Shown in pieces: positions 44,174-54,811 of a stretch of 64,000 nucleotides of DNA. Position 1 is the first letter of the stretch. Every line of letters begins with the position of its first letter. The DNA comes from Nothophaeocryptopus gaeumannii. Taxonomy: Eukaryota; Ascomycota; Dothideomycetes; Mycosphaerellales; Mycosphaerellaceae. The DNA lies in assembly GCA_031771865.1 (NCBI GenBank), contig JASISA010000001.1, positions 2,728,001 through 2,792,000 on the forward strand. Direction: 5' to 3'. Both the position numbers and the translations under genes were made by a program. The notes under the pieces are model-generated. The model saw nothing but the letters and a program-made list of their open reading frames with translations. It had not been told where the DNA came from and did not search any database.

Positions 44174-45495
44174 ATGGCAGACGTCGTTGGCTTAGCTTCC
44201 GGATTGTTGACGTTGGCCACATTTGCCTTCCAGTCTAGTATCACGCTTCACGGATTGGTCAAAAGTTTCGGATCTCACCAGCCACGTGTACAAGACCTTC
44301 TGGAAGAGTTGAACGCTTTGAGTGAGGTATTGAGCTCGCTCACCGACACCGTTCGTGCTCTCTCTGACGTAGATGTCTCTGCGCTCAAAATTCCTTTGCT
44401 ACAATGCGGCAAAGCGTGCAAAGATTTCGAGGACCAACTTTCAGCATGCTCCTCGCGGTCAAGCGCCGGCCGTACCAGTTTTCGTGACTGGGCTAAGCTG
44501 AGATACATGGGGGAGGATATGGATGGTTTCAGACGATTGCTAGCTGGGTATAAAATGACTATCAGCATTGCCCTCACAGACATAACTCTGTAGGTGGGTT
44601 CCAACCCACTTGAAAAGATTCTGTAACGCTGACGAGGCGAACTCTCCCAGCCGGAGATCGTCAGATACCGCACAGAATCTCGAGGTTTACACCAACATGC
44701 TTAATACTGCCAGAGCGGATCTCGAAGATCGTCTCGAGAGCATGGACGAAAAGCTTGAACTCATCCTGGGACACAGTGTCACGATGTCAGAATCAGATGC
44801 ACGCGAAGTAAAACTAATCAGAGATGAGAGGTTGAGTACGGAGCAGTGTCTACAGATTTGCGCACAATTATCCGATCACATCGCTCAGATTCAACTCGCG
44901 GCCAAACAAAGCACTCCTACGGACAACTCGTCTAACTCGGAAAGTTCGCCAGAAAGAATCACCTCTGAAGGCCTCCAGGAATGTAGAGACAGTCTCATTC
45001 GCACGGCCGAAAAATTGGAGGAGCATGAGAGAGGCCTTTTCACCCGTTTGTTGGATAAATCGAGAACCGCGATCGCTGCGGAAGACTTCGCGGATCTCGC
45101 AAGGCTGCGGGATGAATGGGAAGCAACGAGACAGGGCATGAAAATATTCTCAAAAGCACACGAGCACCTAAAGGATCACGTAAGCACCATCGACAATTAC
45201 GCTACTGGTGATGCGGTTCAGTTCATGGTCTCGACTAGTGGGAAGACTATTCATGGAAGAAATCGAGGATTTGGCTGGCGAACCCGTCAGGTCGGGTCAC
45301 ATTAGTGACGAGTCACTGCAACAAATCACGCGTTCCATGGCAAGCATCACTTCTCCGCTTACGGAGTACGAGGTTGCTACTGGAAGAGGGTTTACCAACA
45401 TCTCAAACGATGGGCAGGGAGATGAGCTTGACGCAAAATTCAAGGACCAATTTGGAGAAGGGTTCAAGCTTTCTTCGAGATCTGTCGCTGATTGA
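44174..45495 (+). pseudogene. HeLo-like (fungal STAND N-terminal, PF17111-type) protein with a late frameshift
   Basis: Exon 1 is 44174-44589 and exon 2 starts at 44651, after a 61-nt intron (GTAGGT...CTCTCCCAG) joining in frame. The N-terminus MADVVGLASGLLTLATFAFQ and the helical region to ISIALTDITL match the HeLo-like N-terminal domain of fungal STAND proteins. Exon 2 continues with a coiled helical part (NLEVYTNMLNTARADLEDRL; DERLSTEQCLQICAQLSDHI). It reaches the conserved block FMVSTSGKTIHGRNRGFG, then hits TAG at 45303-45305. The next family residues (ISDESLQQITRSMASITSPL) follow at once in another frame and run to 45495. This is a 1-nt type shift at about 45301. Truncation removes only the last 64 residues, so the product might retain function. 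Confidence 0.78.
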
Positions 45496-46920
45496 GTAAC
45501 GCCTTCCGGGGCACAAGTAGGGGTCAGGGTGGACGTGCTCGCTGCACTTGGTCACGATCTTGAACTGGCGGGAGGTAGCAACCTTCTCAACTCGATGGCC
45601 GTTAGTAAAGGACAGGATTTATGGAAGCAAGAGCAGATATGTTTCGAACAGCGAATCGTTGATGGGTACCGTTTCTCATCTCCACCGCCGGATGACTTGA
45701 GTTCCGTCCAATTCATCAACATCTTTCGGCCACGAATTCATACCGTGTCTATGTCGTAGTAGGTCTTGTCGCGGTCGCCGCTCCCGAGCTGGATCCTCCA
45801 CGCCGTCGCTTTGATACCCTCGTCCCAACTACACTTCGGGATTATTCTCTTGACTTTGCACCTCCCTACAGTCATGTGCGCGTACGAAGACTCCTTGTCA
45901 ACGGTGTGAGCCTTGATGTTCTTGGTATGGAATGACTTCCAGTAGGGGGTCAGGGTGAGGACCATTGGAGACTTGATGCTCGCCGTCACTCCAGTACTGC
46001 GTGCTTAGCTGGTATAAGTGACCCTGTTGCCGAGGTAGCCAGCTTACTAAGAAAATCACAGGTAGTGAATAGACGAGGACGCATCGCGTGTGCAGGCTCG
46101 ACATTGTAGCCTTTGAGCGTCATGAACGGAACTGCGGTATTAATGTCCATCATCGCATTGCAAAATTGCGAAACTGATTAGATGCCAGGCGATTGTAGTG
46201 ATACAAACGCACTGTCACCGCGGAAGACGACTCAAACAGACCAGAATCAGGCGAAGGGTATTGCTAGTCGACAGTGAAGGACAAACGGGTTCCTACGTAA
46301 GGTGGAGTGTGGAGACGCCTCGACTCGACTTCATTTGGTGCTGAACGAGTCTTCGCCAGCTTCGGGGAGGTCTAAGTGAGACCTTTGGACAGTCTTGAGG
46401 TCGGCCCGGGCTGCTGGGCTTGAAGCCACACTGCGCATCTTCAGAAGCCGAGCATGAAAAGGCAGGAGTTTTCCCCATACTGCTCGCTACATGTGCCAAC
46501 CATCGAAGAACATGTAGCACCAATTACCACAAGCTGCACCTCTGAGCAGTATGGTGAGGAATGGGCCAGAAGCTCGTATGGGGCTGGCTTCTGCTGCGGA
46601 CGTGGTCGTGGAGGAGCAATTTCGCAGCGAAGTCCAAGGCTTGGACTGGCAGTGTATGCCGTCGAGAAACCGCAAGTTGTGTTAGATCGTACATCAATCG
46701 CTATTAGCTGGAGAAGCTTTTATTGATAATCTGAGGAAGATCGAGGAGGATCGTAGAAGATTGGCAGCGATTGAGCCGAGTCAGTACCGCAGGGAAGTGA
46801 ACTCCTTCAACAACACTGGTCTCATCGTTGGGAACACCATCTGAGTGCATTGGGTCTGGCTGGCAGCAACGTAACATGGCTTCCAACAAATGAGCTCAAT
46901 TTGGGTGACACTTTCGATCA
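45496..46920. other. Region without a resolved gene; minus-strand coding remnant at 45738-46104
   Basis: On the minus strand a leader MSSLHTRCVLVYSLPVIFLV (about 46104) resembles a signal peptide or membrane anchor. A second frame (KSPMVLTLTPYWKSFHTKN; DEGIKATAWRIQLGSGDRD) follows after what looks like another 1-nt shift near 45990. Family unknown. The remainder up to 46920 shows nothing I can support. Confidence 0.3.
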
Positions 46921-48259
46921 TCACGACGTCCATCTGACCGGTGGTTTTGACACTCTTCCACTACGCGTTCTGACGAGGACTGCTGCAACCCGTGGTGACC
47001 GAGAATGTTTCGCACTAATTATAGCTGGTTCCGTACTACTGGCGGGTTTAGCAGTAGAACTAGCAGGCTTGCCGTACCGAATTGCACTTCGGAGTGAGCG
47101 CTTGGGCTGTCCGTTGACTCTTGAGGACGCGTTCGCAGTTTGACGTCTTGAGATGTGTAGTATGCCGTCCTTCCGCCGAACGTGTGAACCACTCTCGTCC
47201 GACACCTGCCGCATGGTCGGCCGACTTCCGTTAGAAGCGGATTGTCGACAGTCCGCAGGTGTTTGAACAGCCGGAGTCATTGCTGATCTTTGCTGTTCCG
47301 CCCACTGCAAGAGGAGCCCTTGCTGCTCCAATTTGCTGACACAAAATGCTAGGCGGGCCCGGAGGATGTCTGCAACGTTTGTGTCGTGGCTCTGGTATTC
47401 GACCCGGTCTAATGCCTGCAACTCCATAGCCGTATTCTGCCGTCTCTTATCCATTGAAAGCCACTGCCGAATGTGATAATCCTGATATTCCATCCAATCC
47501 TCCCGCTGGCTTTGCTGCTCTGCGTTGCGGAGGAGAGTAACGCCATCACTCAGTTTGAATCTGCGTCGTCGCTCGCCAACTTCGTTCACGTACCGGCCGA
47601 AGTCGTCACTCCCACGGCGGGCTCGGACTTTCTCTTGATGCGTGCGGAACTTTTGCCAATCATGGAGCTGGGCGCGTAACACCAAGTGGTCTGTTCCTGG
47701 AAGAGTCTTCCAATATGCTACGATGGGGTGATACTCCCTGGGCATATCATGATCCCCCGGCTTGAACCCCACGGGATAACAGGGCGGGCAGCCAGCGTTC
47801 TGGAGCTCCTCACGCGCATGAGCTTCGAAGGCATGAGCCTCGTCAAGCGCTTCGTCTTCGTCGAGAGGCGGTGTTATGCATCTGCAAGCTTTTAGTACGT
47901 ATGGGCAGGGCGCTACGTCCAGAATGGGGCTACTAACTGCAAGCGCAAGAGTAGCCTTGGATCGGACTGCATTCCATTCCTGAAGAAAACCGTGAGCGCT
48001 TGACCTCGAAAGGAGTTTCGCCTAGAGACATACCGTGCTTTGTCCAGGACAGCAGACCGCTCGCGGTCTGTCAAACTCTCTACACCGGGGATATTCACAA
48101 TGCTGTTCACGAATGGCAATTAGTTCGGATGAGCCATATGTTGATAACAAGTGCTGACCTAAAGTCGCCGTAGTCTTCAATGACAGTTGATGCGGCCAAC
48201 CGGTCAGTCGCGCAGGGTGTATCATCTTCCATCATGTTGTGTCGTGGAAGATGAAACAT
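46921..48259 (-). CDS. Fungal hypothetical protein (frame broken by one base at an exon junction)
   Basis: The proposed exons are 48159-48259, 48034-48102 and 46921-47979, with 56- and 54-nt introns (GTCAGC...GAACAG and GTATGT...TTCTTCAG). The middle exon reads SIVNIPGVESLTDRERSAVL. The long exon reads EWNAVRSKATLALAVSSPIL, PYVLKAC, FEAHAREELQNAGC and VGFKPGDHDMPREYHPIVAY, then REDWMEYQDYHIRQWLSMDK, a pattern I associate with uncharacterised Dothideomycete proteins. The C-terminus is basic and disordered. Exon lengths sum to one base short of a multiple of three, so the junction at 47979/48034 hides either a 1-nt deletion or an unusual splice site. Function unknown. Confidence 0.55.
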
Positions 48260-48554
48260 CTTCGAAGGTGGAGGTGGAGATTGAGACACGCCCAGATAGC
48301 GGCACGCCCCGCCGTTACCGCCGGGCTCCGGGCTGTGACCCTGAGCTTCGTCGCACCCCACTGAGTAACACTACCTACGTGCATGGCTAGTCTTATCCAT
48401 TCATAGGACAAGAGGAACCCTCCAGGCATGCACCTATCAATGGGCCACCAGGCACGTTGTCAGGTGTCGTATAACCTGACATCGTGTCTCACCATGTCCT
48501 CTTTCACTTTCACCTGCACTTTCACTTCTATGCTACGTGTATACAAAGAGTCCA

Positions 48555-50654
48555 ATGCCACGTCCGGAGGTTTTCTGTCGCATCATCGCACGTGATGGAC
48601 GCAACCGTGCAAGCAGTGCGTTCAGACTCCCACACAACAACAGATGGCTCCAGGAAGCAAGAAGTGCCGATGTGGTGGGACAGCCTGTTATCGGAAGCCG
48701 AGAGAGTACTCCTGCTTTGGACGCAGAGCCCTACGACGACGACACCACTCCAGAGGAACAACTGGTTGTTACGTTCTCAGAGCTGTTCAGACAGCTGGAA
48801 GATGGTGTTCATTTTGGCACAGATCCACGCTTGTGCCACGTACTTCTTGGCCATCGAGGAACAAAGGGGATCAGTGCGCGGCAGTGCACTATATCAATCG
48901 ACAGTGACCTTCGTTTGTGGCTCCGCGATAGCTCAACGTACGGGACTGCGGTCGAGTGCAACCATCAAAACCGGAACGAGGTACGGCGAAAGCATGAGTG
49001 GATCTTAGTGCAAAGCCCTGGCACGAAATTGCTGTTCGAGGACATTACCATTCACACAGGCCACCTTGCATTTGGCCTCATTTTTCCAAACCACGAATTC
49101 CCAAGCACCAAATATCTCGAATATCTGCAAATCTTTGCTTCGAAGTGTAAGAAGGTTGAAGGACAGCCAGAGAGCGAGTTGTCTTTGATCGAGCAGCTTG
49201 CCGTGCAGAGCAATACAACCACAGCCGCACCCAGTGGCCTAGCGACACCAAAAGACAAGGATATATATTATGACTGGTGCAATCGGAAGGGGCGCATTCG
49301 GGGAAGTTCGCAAGGTCTTGGAAGCCCGCAGTGGGCGGTATATGGCCGCGAAGAAGTTCTTCCCATCATCCAACAAGAGGAATCGGGATCAGGAGAAACC
49401 AGAGTGGCTGTTGCGTATACGGAGAGAGTTTGACATCATGGCCAAGCATCCACATGTAGGTATCTGCACATATCTGTTTCGTTGCCACATGCTGACTGAA
49501 CGTCACAGCCAAATGTAGCACAAGTCTTCGGATTCCGCGAACGTCCTGAGCCAGTCATGATTATGGCTTATTATCCATCGGGAAATATGTCTGGAGCCCC
49601 GTTCATGACTGAAGCATTGTATATGAGCGCTTTTGGGCAGATACTATGCGGTCTTGATCATCTTCACCAAAATGGCGTAGTCCATCGAGAACTTAAGCCA
49701 GAAAACTTCCTCGTCGAAACAGAGCCCTTCTTTAAGGTGGTAATTACCGATTTTGGCCTTGCGAATACGATGCCGGAGACGACCCTGCTCAAAACGTTCT
49801 GCGGTACGCTCGCGTACGTAGCACCGGAAGTTTTTCCAGGTTTAAGTCACGGTCATGGCCAGTCAGCCGATATCTGGTCTCTGGGTGTCATTGTGCTTGC
49901 ATGGGTGTACGATAGTCCAAGGGAGACGCCATACACCCCTGACGACGGGCGACAATGGATCCAAAGCTAGTGCGGAAAGTTACTTCTCCAGCTGGACCAA
50001 GAAGAAGACTGTGCGTTGACCGAGCTTCTTTCCTTCATGATCGAGCCAACTGCTAGCAAGAGATGGAGTGCAAAGCAATGCTTGCGATACGGACTTTCGG
50101 AAAACCGTTTGTTCAAGTTGAGGAAATCTGATGGCTTGGTCATCTGTGTACATGATCAGAGGGCTGCAAATCAGGTCGATGACACTGGAAACGATGTCAA
50201 GACGCCAACAGCCAGGTCAATCCGGCGTGCCGGCGAAGCAACTCTTATCATAAGGTACGTAAATATATCGAAAGCGCCTCAAAAAAATCACGTCTCACAT
50301 ATGGCCTGTAGTGACACAACACGAAACGGTCAGCACTGCTCCAGATTGGGCGGTAGGACACCAAGTGTTGGGCAAAAACTATGCCTAGACTCTTGTCGAG
50401 CCCTATCTGCTCTCCATTCCGCACTGAAGACTGGTCACGGTGCACGACCAGCTGTCTCGACCGCTGCTCCATCCAGACAGTCGACCTCAAACCAAGGGGC
50501 TACATGGTCCTTAGTGTCTACTGGTCGAGGTGTGACATACCCATCGAGCCTCCTAGGCACAAGCCAGGTTTCAGGTTTACGTAAGACAAACATTGTGGCA
50601 TCGGGTGTATGTCCCAATTTGGTCGGTTTGCGGCCGTCAAGTCCAGCACAGTAG
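48555..50654 (+). pseudogene. FHA domain-protein kinase, broken (2-nt shift plus in-frame TAG)
   Basis: The FHA-type N-terminal part starts at the ATG at 48555 (PRPEVFCRIIARDGRN). It shows FGTDPRLCHVLLGHRGTKGI, SARQCTISID and LRDSSTYGTAVE. A two-base shift in the AT-run at about 49262-49270 leads into the kinase glycine loop AIGRGAFGEVRKV. After an intron (49456-49508) come MIMAYYPSGNMS, the catalytic loop VVHRELKPENFLV (HRD changed to HRE), VITDFGLANTM and FCGTLAYVAPEVFPG. An in-frame TAG (49968-49970) stands where the family has Trp, and the frame resumes CGKLLLQLDQEE. A second intron is likely at 50255-50311. Loss of the catalytic Asp suggests a pseudokinase even before the breaks. Confidence 0.78.
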
Positions 50655-51131
50655 ATGCGCGCGACCCAGGCAGCCGTGGAGAGCTTACTGCAGGTATCTT
50701 TGACTTATCGAGCCAGTGGCCCTTCGCACATTCGGACAACATGAGCGGCATGCTGTCCTGGACTGTGGCTCCACTCAGTGGTACGGATGTGGTCCTGTTA
50801 GCTTGTTACTGGCACATGTATTTCATAGTCGTTGAATCAATTGACGCGGTCACAATTCGTCTCAAATGTCAGCAGTGAATGTCTATCTGGAGCCGGAGCT
50901 GAAGCAGGCTTACTCCTCAGCCACCGCAGCCGGCCGGCGATACAAGACAGATCAGATGTTCTCTTTCTCCAAGTCGCCGAGCCGATGTAAAGAACGAAGC
51001 CGGCGCATGTGCCATGGGAAAAGCAACTCAGCTTCAAGCATCCTCCGCTTCGACGGCAGCTAAATTGAACTTGTGCTGGCCATCAAGTCTCCATGGCCGG
51101 ATCTTGCAGATGCGCTCTGAACTTGAATAGC
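50655..51131. other. Convergent intergenic region
   Basis: This 477-bp stretch lies between the FHA-kinase trace and the next minus-strand gene. No supported frame or repeat was seen. Confidence 0.4.
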
Positions 51132-51794
51132 TCAGCTATCAGATATGACATCGCAATCCTTCACTTCGCGTATCCCCACGTTATTTTTGACGCACGCCTT
51201 GACTTCCTTGATATCGACATGGCCTTGTGCATCTCTAGCAAATGCCCAATTAGTGACGACTGCAGTACCAGTATGGCTCGCCACCGAAGTCACAGTCTCC
51301 AAGCTAGAGTGGCTACCGGCACCACGTGCTAGCTGTGTTTCCAGAACAAGGACATCCTCGTCTCTTGCGTCGACGATGTCAGGCAGTGGCGACACGCAGA
51401 TCACAGTCTCCAGATGCTTCGTCTGTAGAAGAGATTGCAGATCGGACAAGAATTCGTCGGTGGGTCGAGGCAAGCGGCGGTTTAGGGCGAATTCGAATGC
51501 GCGGAAGCCACAAGATCGGTGCAAGAAGAAGGAATGAGGCGCAAGGTCGTCCGATCGCAGCTCGGTCAGCTGGCAGGGAGAGCATGTATCGCCATCGTGA
51601 ATCATGGCCTCTCCGTCTCGCAGATACTGGTGTCGATGCAGCAGACCGGCGCAGAAGTCGTAATGTGCATGATGTTGTAAAAACAGCTCGCCGATGGCGC
51701 GCAAATCTGTGCTTGAGATGGTGTGCGCCTGCTGCTCGAAAGTCGGAATCTGATTGAACTCAACGGCAGGAAGTGCAATTGTGAGAAGCTCCAT
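51132..51794 (-). CDS. Conserved fungal hypothetical protein
   Basis: A single exon encodes 220 aa from the ATG at 51792-51794. The composition is that of a folded protein. Segments such as ELLTIALPAVEFNQI, AGLLHRHQYLRDGEAMIHDG, SFFLHRSCGFRAFEFALNRR and DFLETVICVSPLP-type text (actual: KHLETVICVSPLPDI) recall an uncharacterised family widespread in Dothideomycetes. No catalytic motif is evident and no signal peptide or membrane segment is seen. The gene is divergent from the small two-exon gene at 51966. The frame is intact, unlike several neighbours. Confidence 0.75.
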   Translation of the reverse strand: MELLTIALPAVEFNQIPTFEQQAHTISSTDLRAIGELFLQHHAHYDFCAGLLHRHQYLRDGEAMIHDGDTCSPCQLTELRSDDLAPHSFFLHRSCGFRAFEFALNRRLPRPTDEFLSDLQSLLQTKHLETVICVSPLPDIVDARDEDVLVLETQLARGAGSHSSLETVTSVASHTGTAVVTNWAFARDAQGHVDIKEVKACVKNNVGIREVKDCDVISDS

Positions 51795-51965
51795 AGTGCT
51801 TCTGCGCAAGAATGAAATATAGTCACAAGCGTGGAATCAAACAATACTTAGTAGACCTTGGTCACCCTCCAGGGCGGGGTAGAGGGCACCGTCACGTGAA
51901 TGATCCTTCACCTACACCTCTTTGAGTCAGGATTACACACGTAAAATTCATGAGATCCAAAAACC

Positions 51966-52546
51966 ATGTCTCTACACACTTCGGTGACACCGGCCATCAC
52001 GACCATGAAGTGCTACGTCGGCGGAGCAGTCGACCTCCATGTTCTCGCGCAAGCCCGAGAGACTTTCTTCGAAGCTGAAAGCCATCGGCATCCCCTAGAC
52101 GCTGGCCAAAAGCGAGTATTCGAGGTACTCGAGGACGAGCATAATGTATGCAAAGTCGTGATAGACTCATGGTTCAATGTGAGGATAATAATATTGCCTA
52201 TTCTAAAACGTACTAATCGGAGCAGAACAGGGAGAACATAGTACGAATCGGTGCGGGAAGGACGGTTACCCGCAAAGCACATGCTGCTGTTCGACTCCGC
52301 CCTCTTCCCAGCCGTATCTGTTTCAAGAATGGCATACGCGGAGAGGATGGTGTCGTAGTTTTCATCCCTCTTCAAGACTGGGATTCAGCAAATGGATGCT
52401 TTCTTGGCGACCTTATCGTACGAGTTGGAGAATACGTTTGCATCGAGGGTAAAGAACTAGTCAACTTCCCTCCGTCAAGTGGTGGTGCCACATTAATCTG
52501 GATGTTTCTTGTACTGGGAAGTGCGGAAAGCGATGAAGCCCCATAA
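51966..52546 (+). CDS. Small two-exon protein of unknown function
   Basis: Exon 1 is 51966-52178 and exon 2 is 52226-52546. The 47-nt intron (GTGAGG...CGTACTAATCGGAGCAG) has a good branch point and is phase 0, giving 177 aa. Visible segments are TMKCYVGGAVDLHVLAQARE, KVVIDSWFNNRENIVRIGAG and DGVVVFIPLQDWDSANGCFL. Alternating hydrophobic stretches suggest a beta-rich fold. I recognise no family. It overlaps no other gene and its stop lies 26 bp from the end of the convergent gene at 52572. Confidence 0.6.
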
Positions 52547-52571
52547 CTCAATGAACCACAACAGCCTATGC

Positions 52572-54533
52572 TCAATCCCGGCCGCCTACGTGCTGAAAGC
52601 CAGCCGAAAGTACATCCGATCTAATGATTATGTCCTGCAGCCCTGAGCTGCCAGATTCTAAGTGGTTTGCGACAGGGCCCTCTTCCGCCTCGGGACCCAA
52701 ATCACTTTGCCACATGGGCACCGGAGTGCATACCGTCCCACTATCGTATGCTGCAAGATCATTAGCAAGTAGCTGTGTGATAGAAGCAGTATTATGTTCT
52801 GGCATGCTTGGCACAAAGTCGCTGTGGGCTACTCTTGAGTGTTCGTTCGGGAACACATCTTTCTCCTGCTGCATGTGTGTATCACCTAGTGGTGCTTCGA
52901 CTGATTCGTTAGGAGTTGTTGTGTTGGTATTGGTGTCAGAAATTGACGTGTCGTCATGGTCCATTGGCTGCGATATTGGACTCGGCTGTGCAGCTAGATC
53001 AGACACGCCATGCACCATACCGTTATTTGTATGTGCTTCTGTTCTCGATGCGGGACACGCAGCTCTCTGGCGGCCTGGACCCACTCTCGAGGCTTCGTAT
53101 AAGAGCCCTAGACTTTGCTGTGCATCGACGTACCTTTGCCCTCGTTAGTGTGCGTGGTTCAGGTGCATATCATAGCTTACGAAAGATCTTTCGCGGAGAC
53201 AGCGCTAGCGGGATCTAAGCCAAACTCCACGTCGATGGCATCCAGGACTCGACTTGCACATAGCTTAGCGACGATGGCTGTCCCGACTAGTACTATGTCT
53301 GCCTCTCGTAGCATCCGCCAATTTCGTGATCCCACGCTATGTTCGTCTGGATCGGCTACGCTCCTGTTAGTACGCAAAATATATGTTTAGTATCCTCGAC
53401 AAGGTATATTTACCTGCTAGGGCAGCACATATACAATATGCTTTGGCGCCATAAACTGATACAAGCTCGTTGATCAGGTATATCAAGAGTCGTCCAACAG
53501 AAGCATTGCGCCAACGCTCCGACTTCTCTACGTTTCCCAACTTCTTTCTAGTATCCTTCGGGCCTGGTCGACCTGCTTTCCGACGTGCTACGATGGCTAG
53601 AAAGCAGCCGACGAGCTCTTCCTGTCCGTATTTCTGTCGCAGCTTCCTAGTGTAAATGTCGTGCTCACTACAAAGGTTGTGAAGACTGAGCATGCGTCTG
53701 CTTGGTGCGTGGACTTCTAGCTCCGCCGCCCACTTCAATCGGTAATCTTTATGCTCTGCGAAGTACTTTGCCCCTCTCTCCACGGCATTGGTTATGGACG
53801 TTATCAGACCGTTGTAATCTCTTTCGTGCACTCTATCGAGTGGGTTCCTCCTCGCTGACTGCTCAACCCTGTGTTGCCGTTTCCGCTTGAGGCTCACATT
53901 GTCTGAGGCAGAACGCTGGCCGGCTCCATCTGGAGGCAGGCGTCTGATAGCAGAGGACAAGTTATAAGCACCTTCAGGATCAATCGTGACTCCAGTGAAC
54001 TCAATCGCAGAGTCTGTGGAGCTTTGACTGCTCTGACTGCCCTGACTGTCTAGTGACGAGATGGCTTGTTGGGGCCTCACCACGCGTTTCGGTCGGGTTG
54101 TGGTCACGTTCGAAGGTCTCGCGTGGTCTCTACGGTCGCTGCTCGATTTAGCAAAGGCAGACGACTGCGCCGATGGTTCTTGCTCTGTGCATTGCAGTAG
54201 CTGCGCAACGCAGCGCGCAATTGCGTTGTACGTGTCGCGCCCGATTGTGCTGACTTGATCTGACGTAATGGACCCAGCATTTGGTAAAGTGACTTTGATT
54301 GAAAGCTCAATGACCTGACCGGTATGCCTCACGGAGTCGAGCTTCAGCTGCGATATCATCCTCGTTTCCTGGACCATTCTGCAAAATCTGATGAGTGCTG
54401 GTATGGTCGATGGAAAAGTTGCTGCGTCAAAAGAATGGTGTTCACCGTGGACACCATTCTTCCTATTGGCCAGAACACCAACCAACACATGCGGGCGCCT
54501 GCTGGTGGCTGGTGTGCCGATCTTTCCAACCAT
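52572..54533 (-). CDS. Three-exon nuclear-type protein of unknown function
   Basis: Exons are 53414-54533, 53181-53355 and 52572-53133, with introns of 58 nt (GTAAAT...TACTAACAGGAGCGTAG; the first AG is too close to the branch point) and 47 nt (GTAAGC...GGGCAAAG). The lengths sum to 619 codons exactly. The N-terminal part (SQLKLDSVRHTGQVIELSIK) is followed by a Ser/Gln-rich basic linker (DSQGSQSSQSSTDS; KRKRQHR). A helical domain then crosses the splice sites (ITNAVERGAKYFAEHKDYRL; CFLAIVARRKAGRPGPKD; READIVLVGTAIVAKLCASR). The C-terminus is acidic and disordered. Basic KRKR clusters suggest nuclear localisation. I know no family. Confidence 0.65.
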
Positions 54534-54811
54534 GCACTCCTCGTTCGTTGCCGGTTTCGTGAGCCGCGGCGGGCGGAAGGCGCGGGCGACCTATCCTCGC
54601 CTGCGCTCGGAAGCTAGTGGAAGTAAAGTAGTGGATAGATACAAAGATTCCTGCAGCCTTGCTGTTACCCCTGTCGAGATCGACTAGCAAGACCAAGACG
54701 GCTTTATTTTGTTCACTTATCAGTTTCTCTGCCTATCGATACATAAGAAGGCCACCACGAAACCCAACATCAGGACTCGAGCAAGACGCACTAAGCACTC
54801 TGTTACTATCG

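Noticed and set aside
46454..47143. Plus-strand frames opposite the 46.9-48.3 kb gene
   Set aside because: They are short, lack motifs and partly overlap the better supported minus-strand coding sequence.
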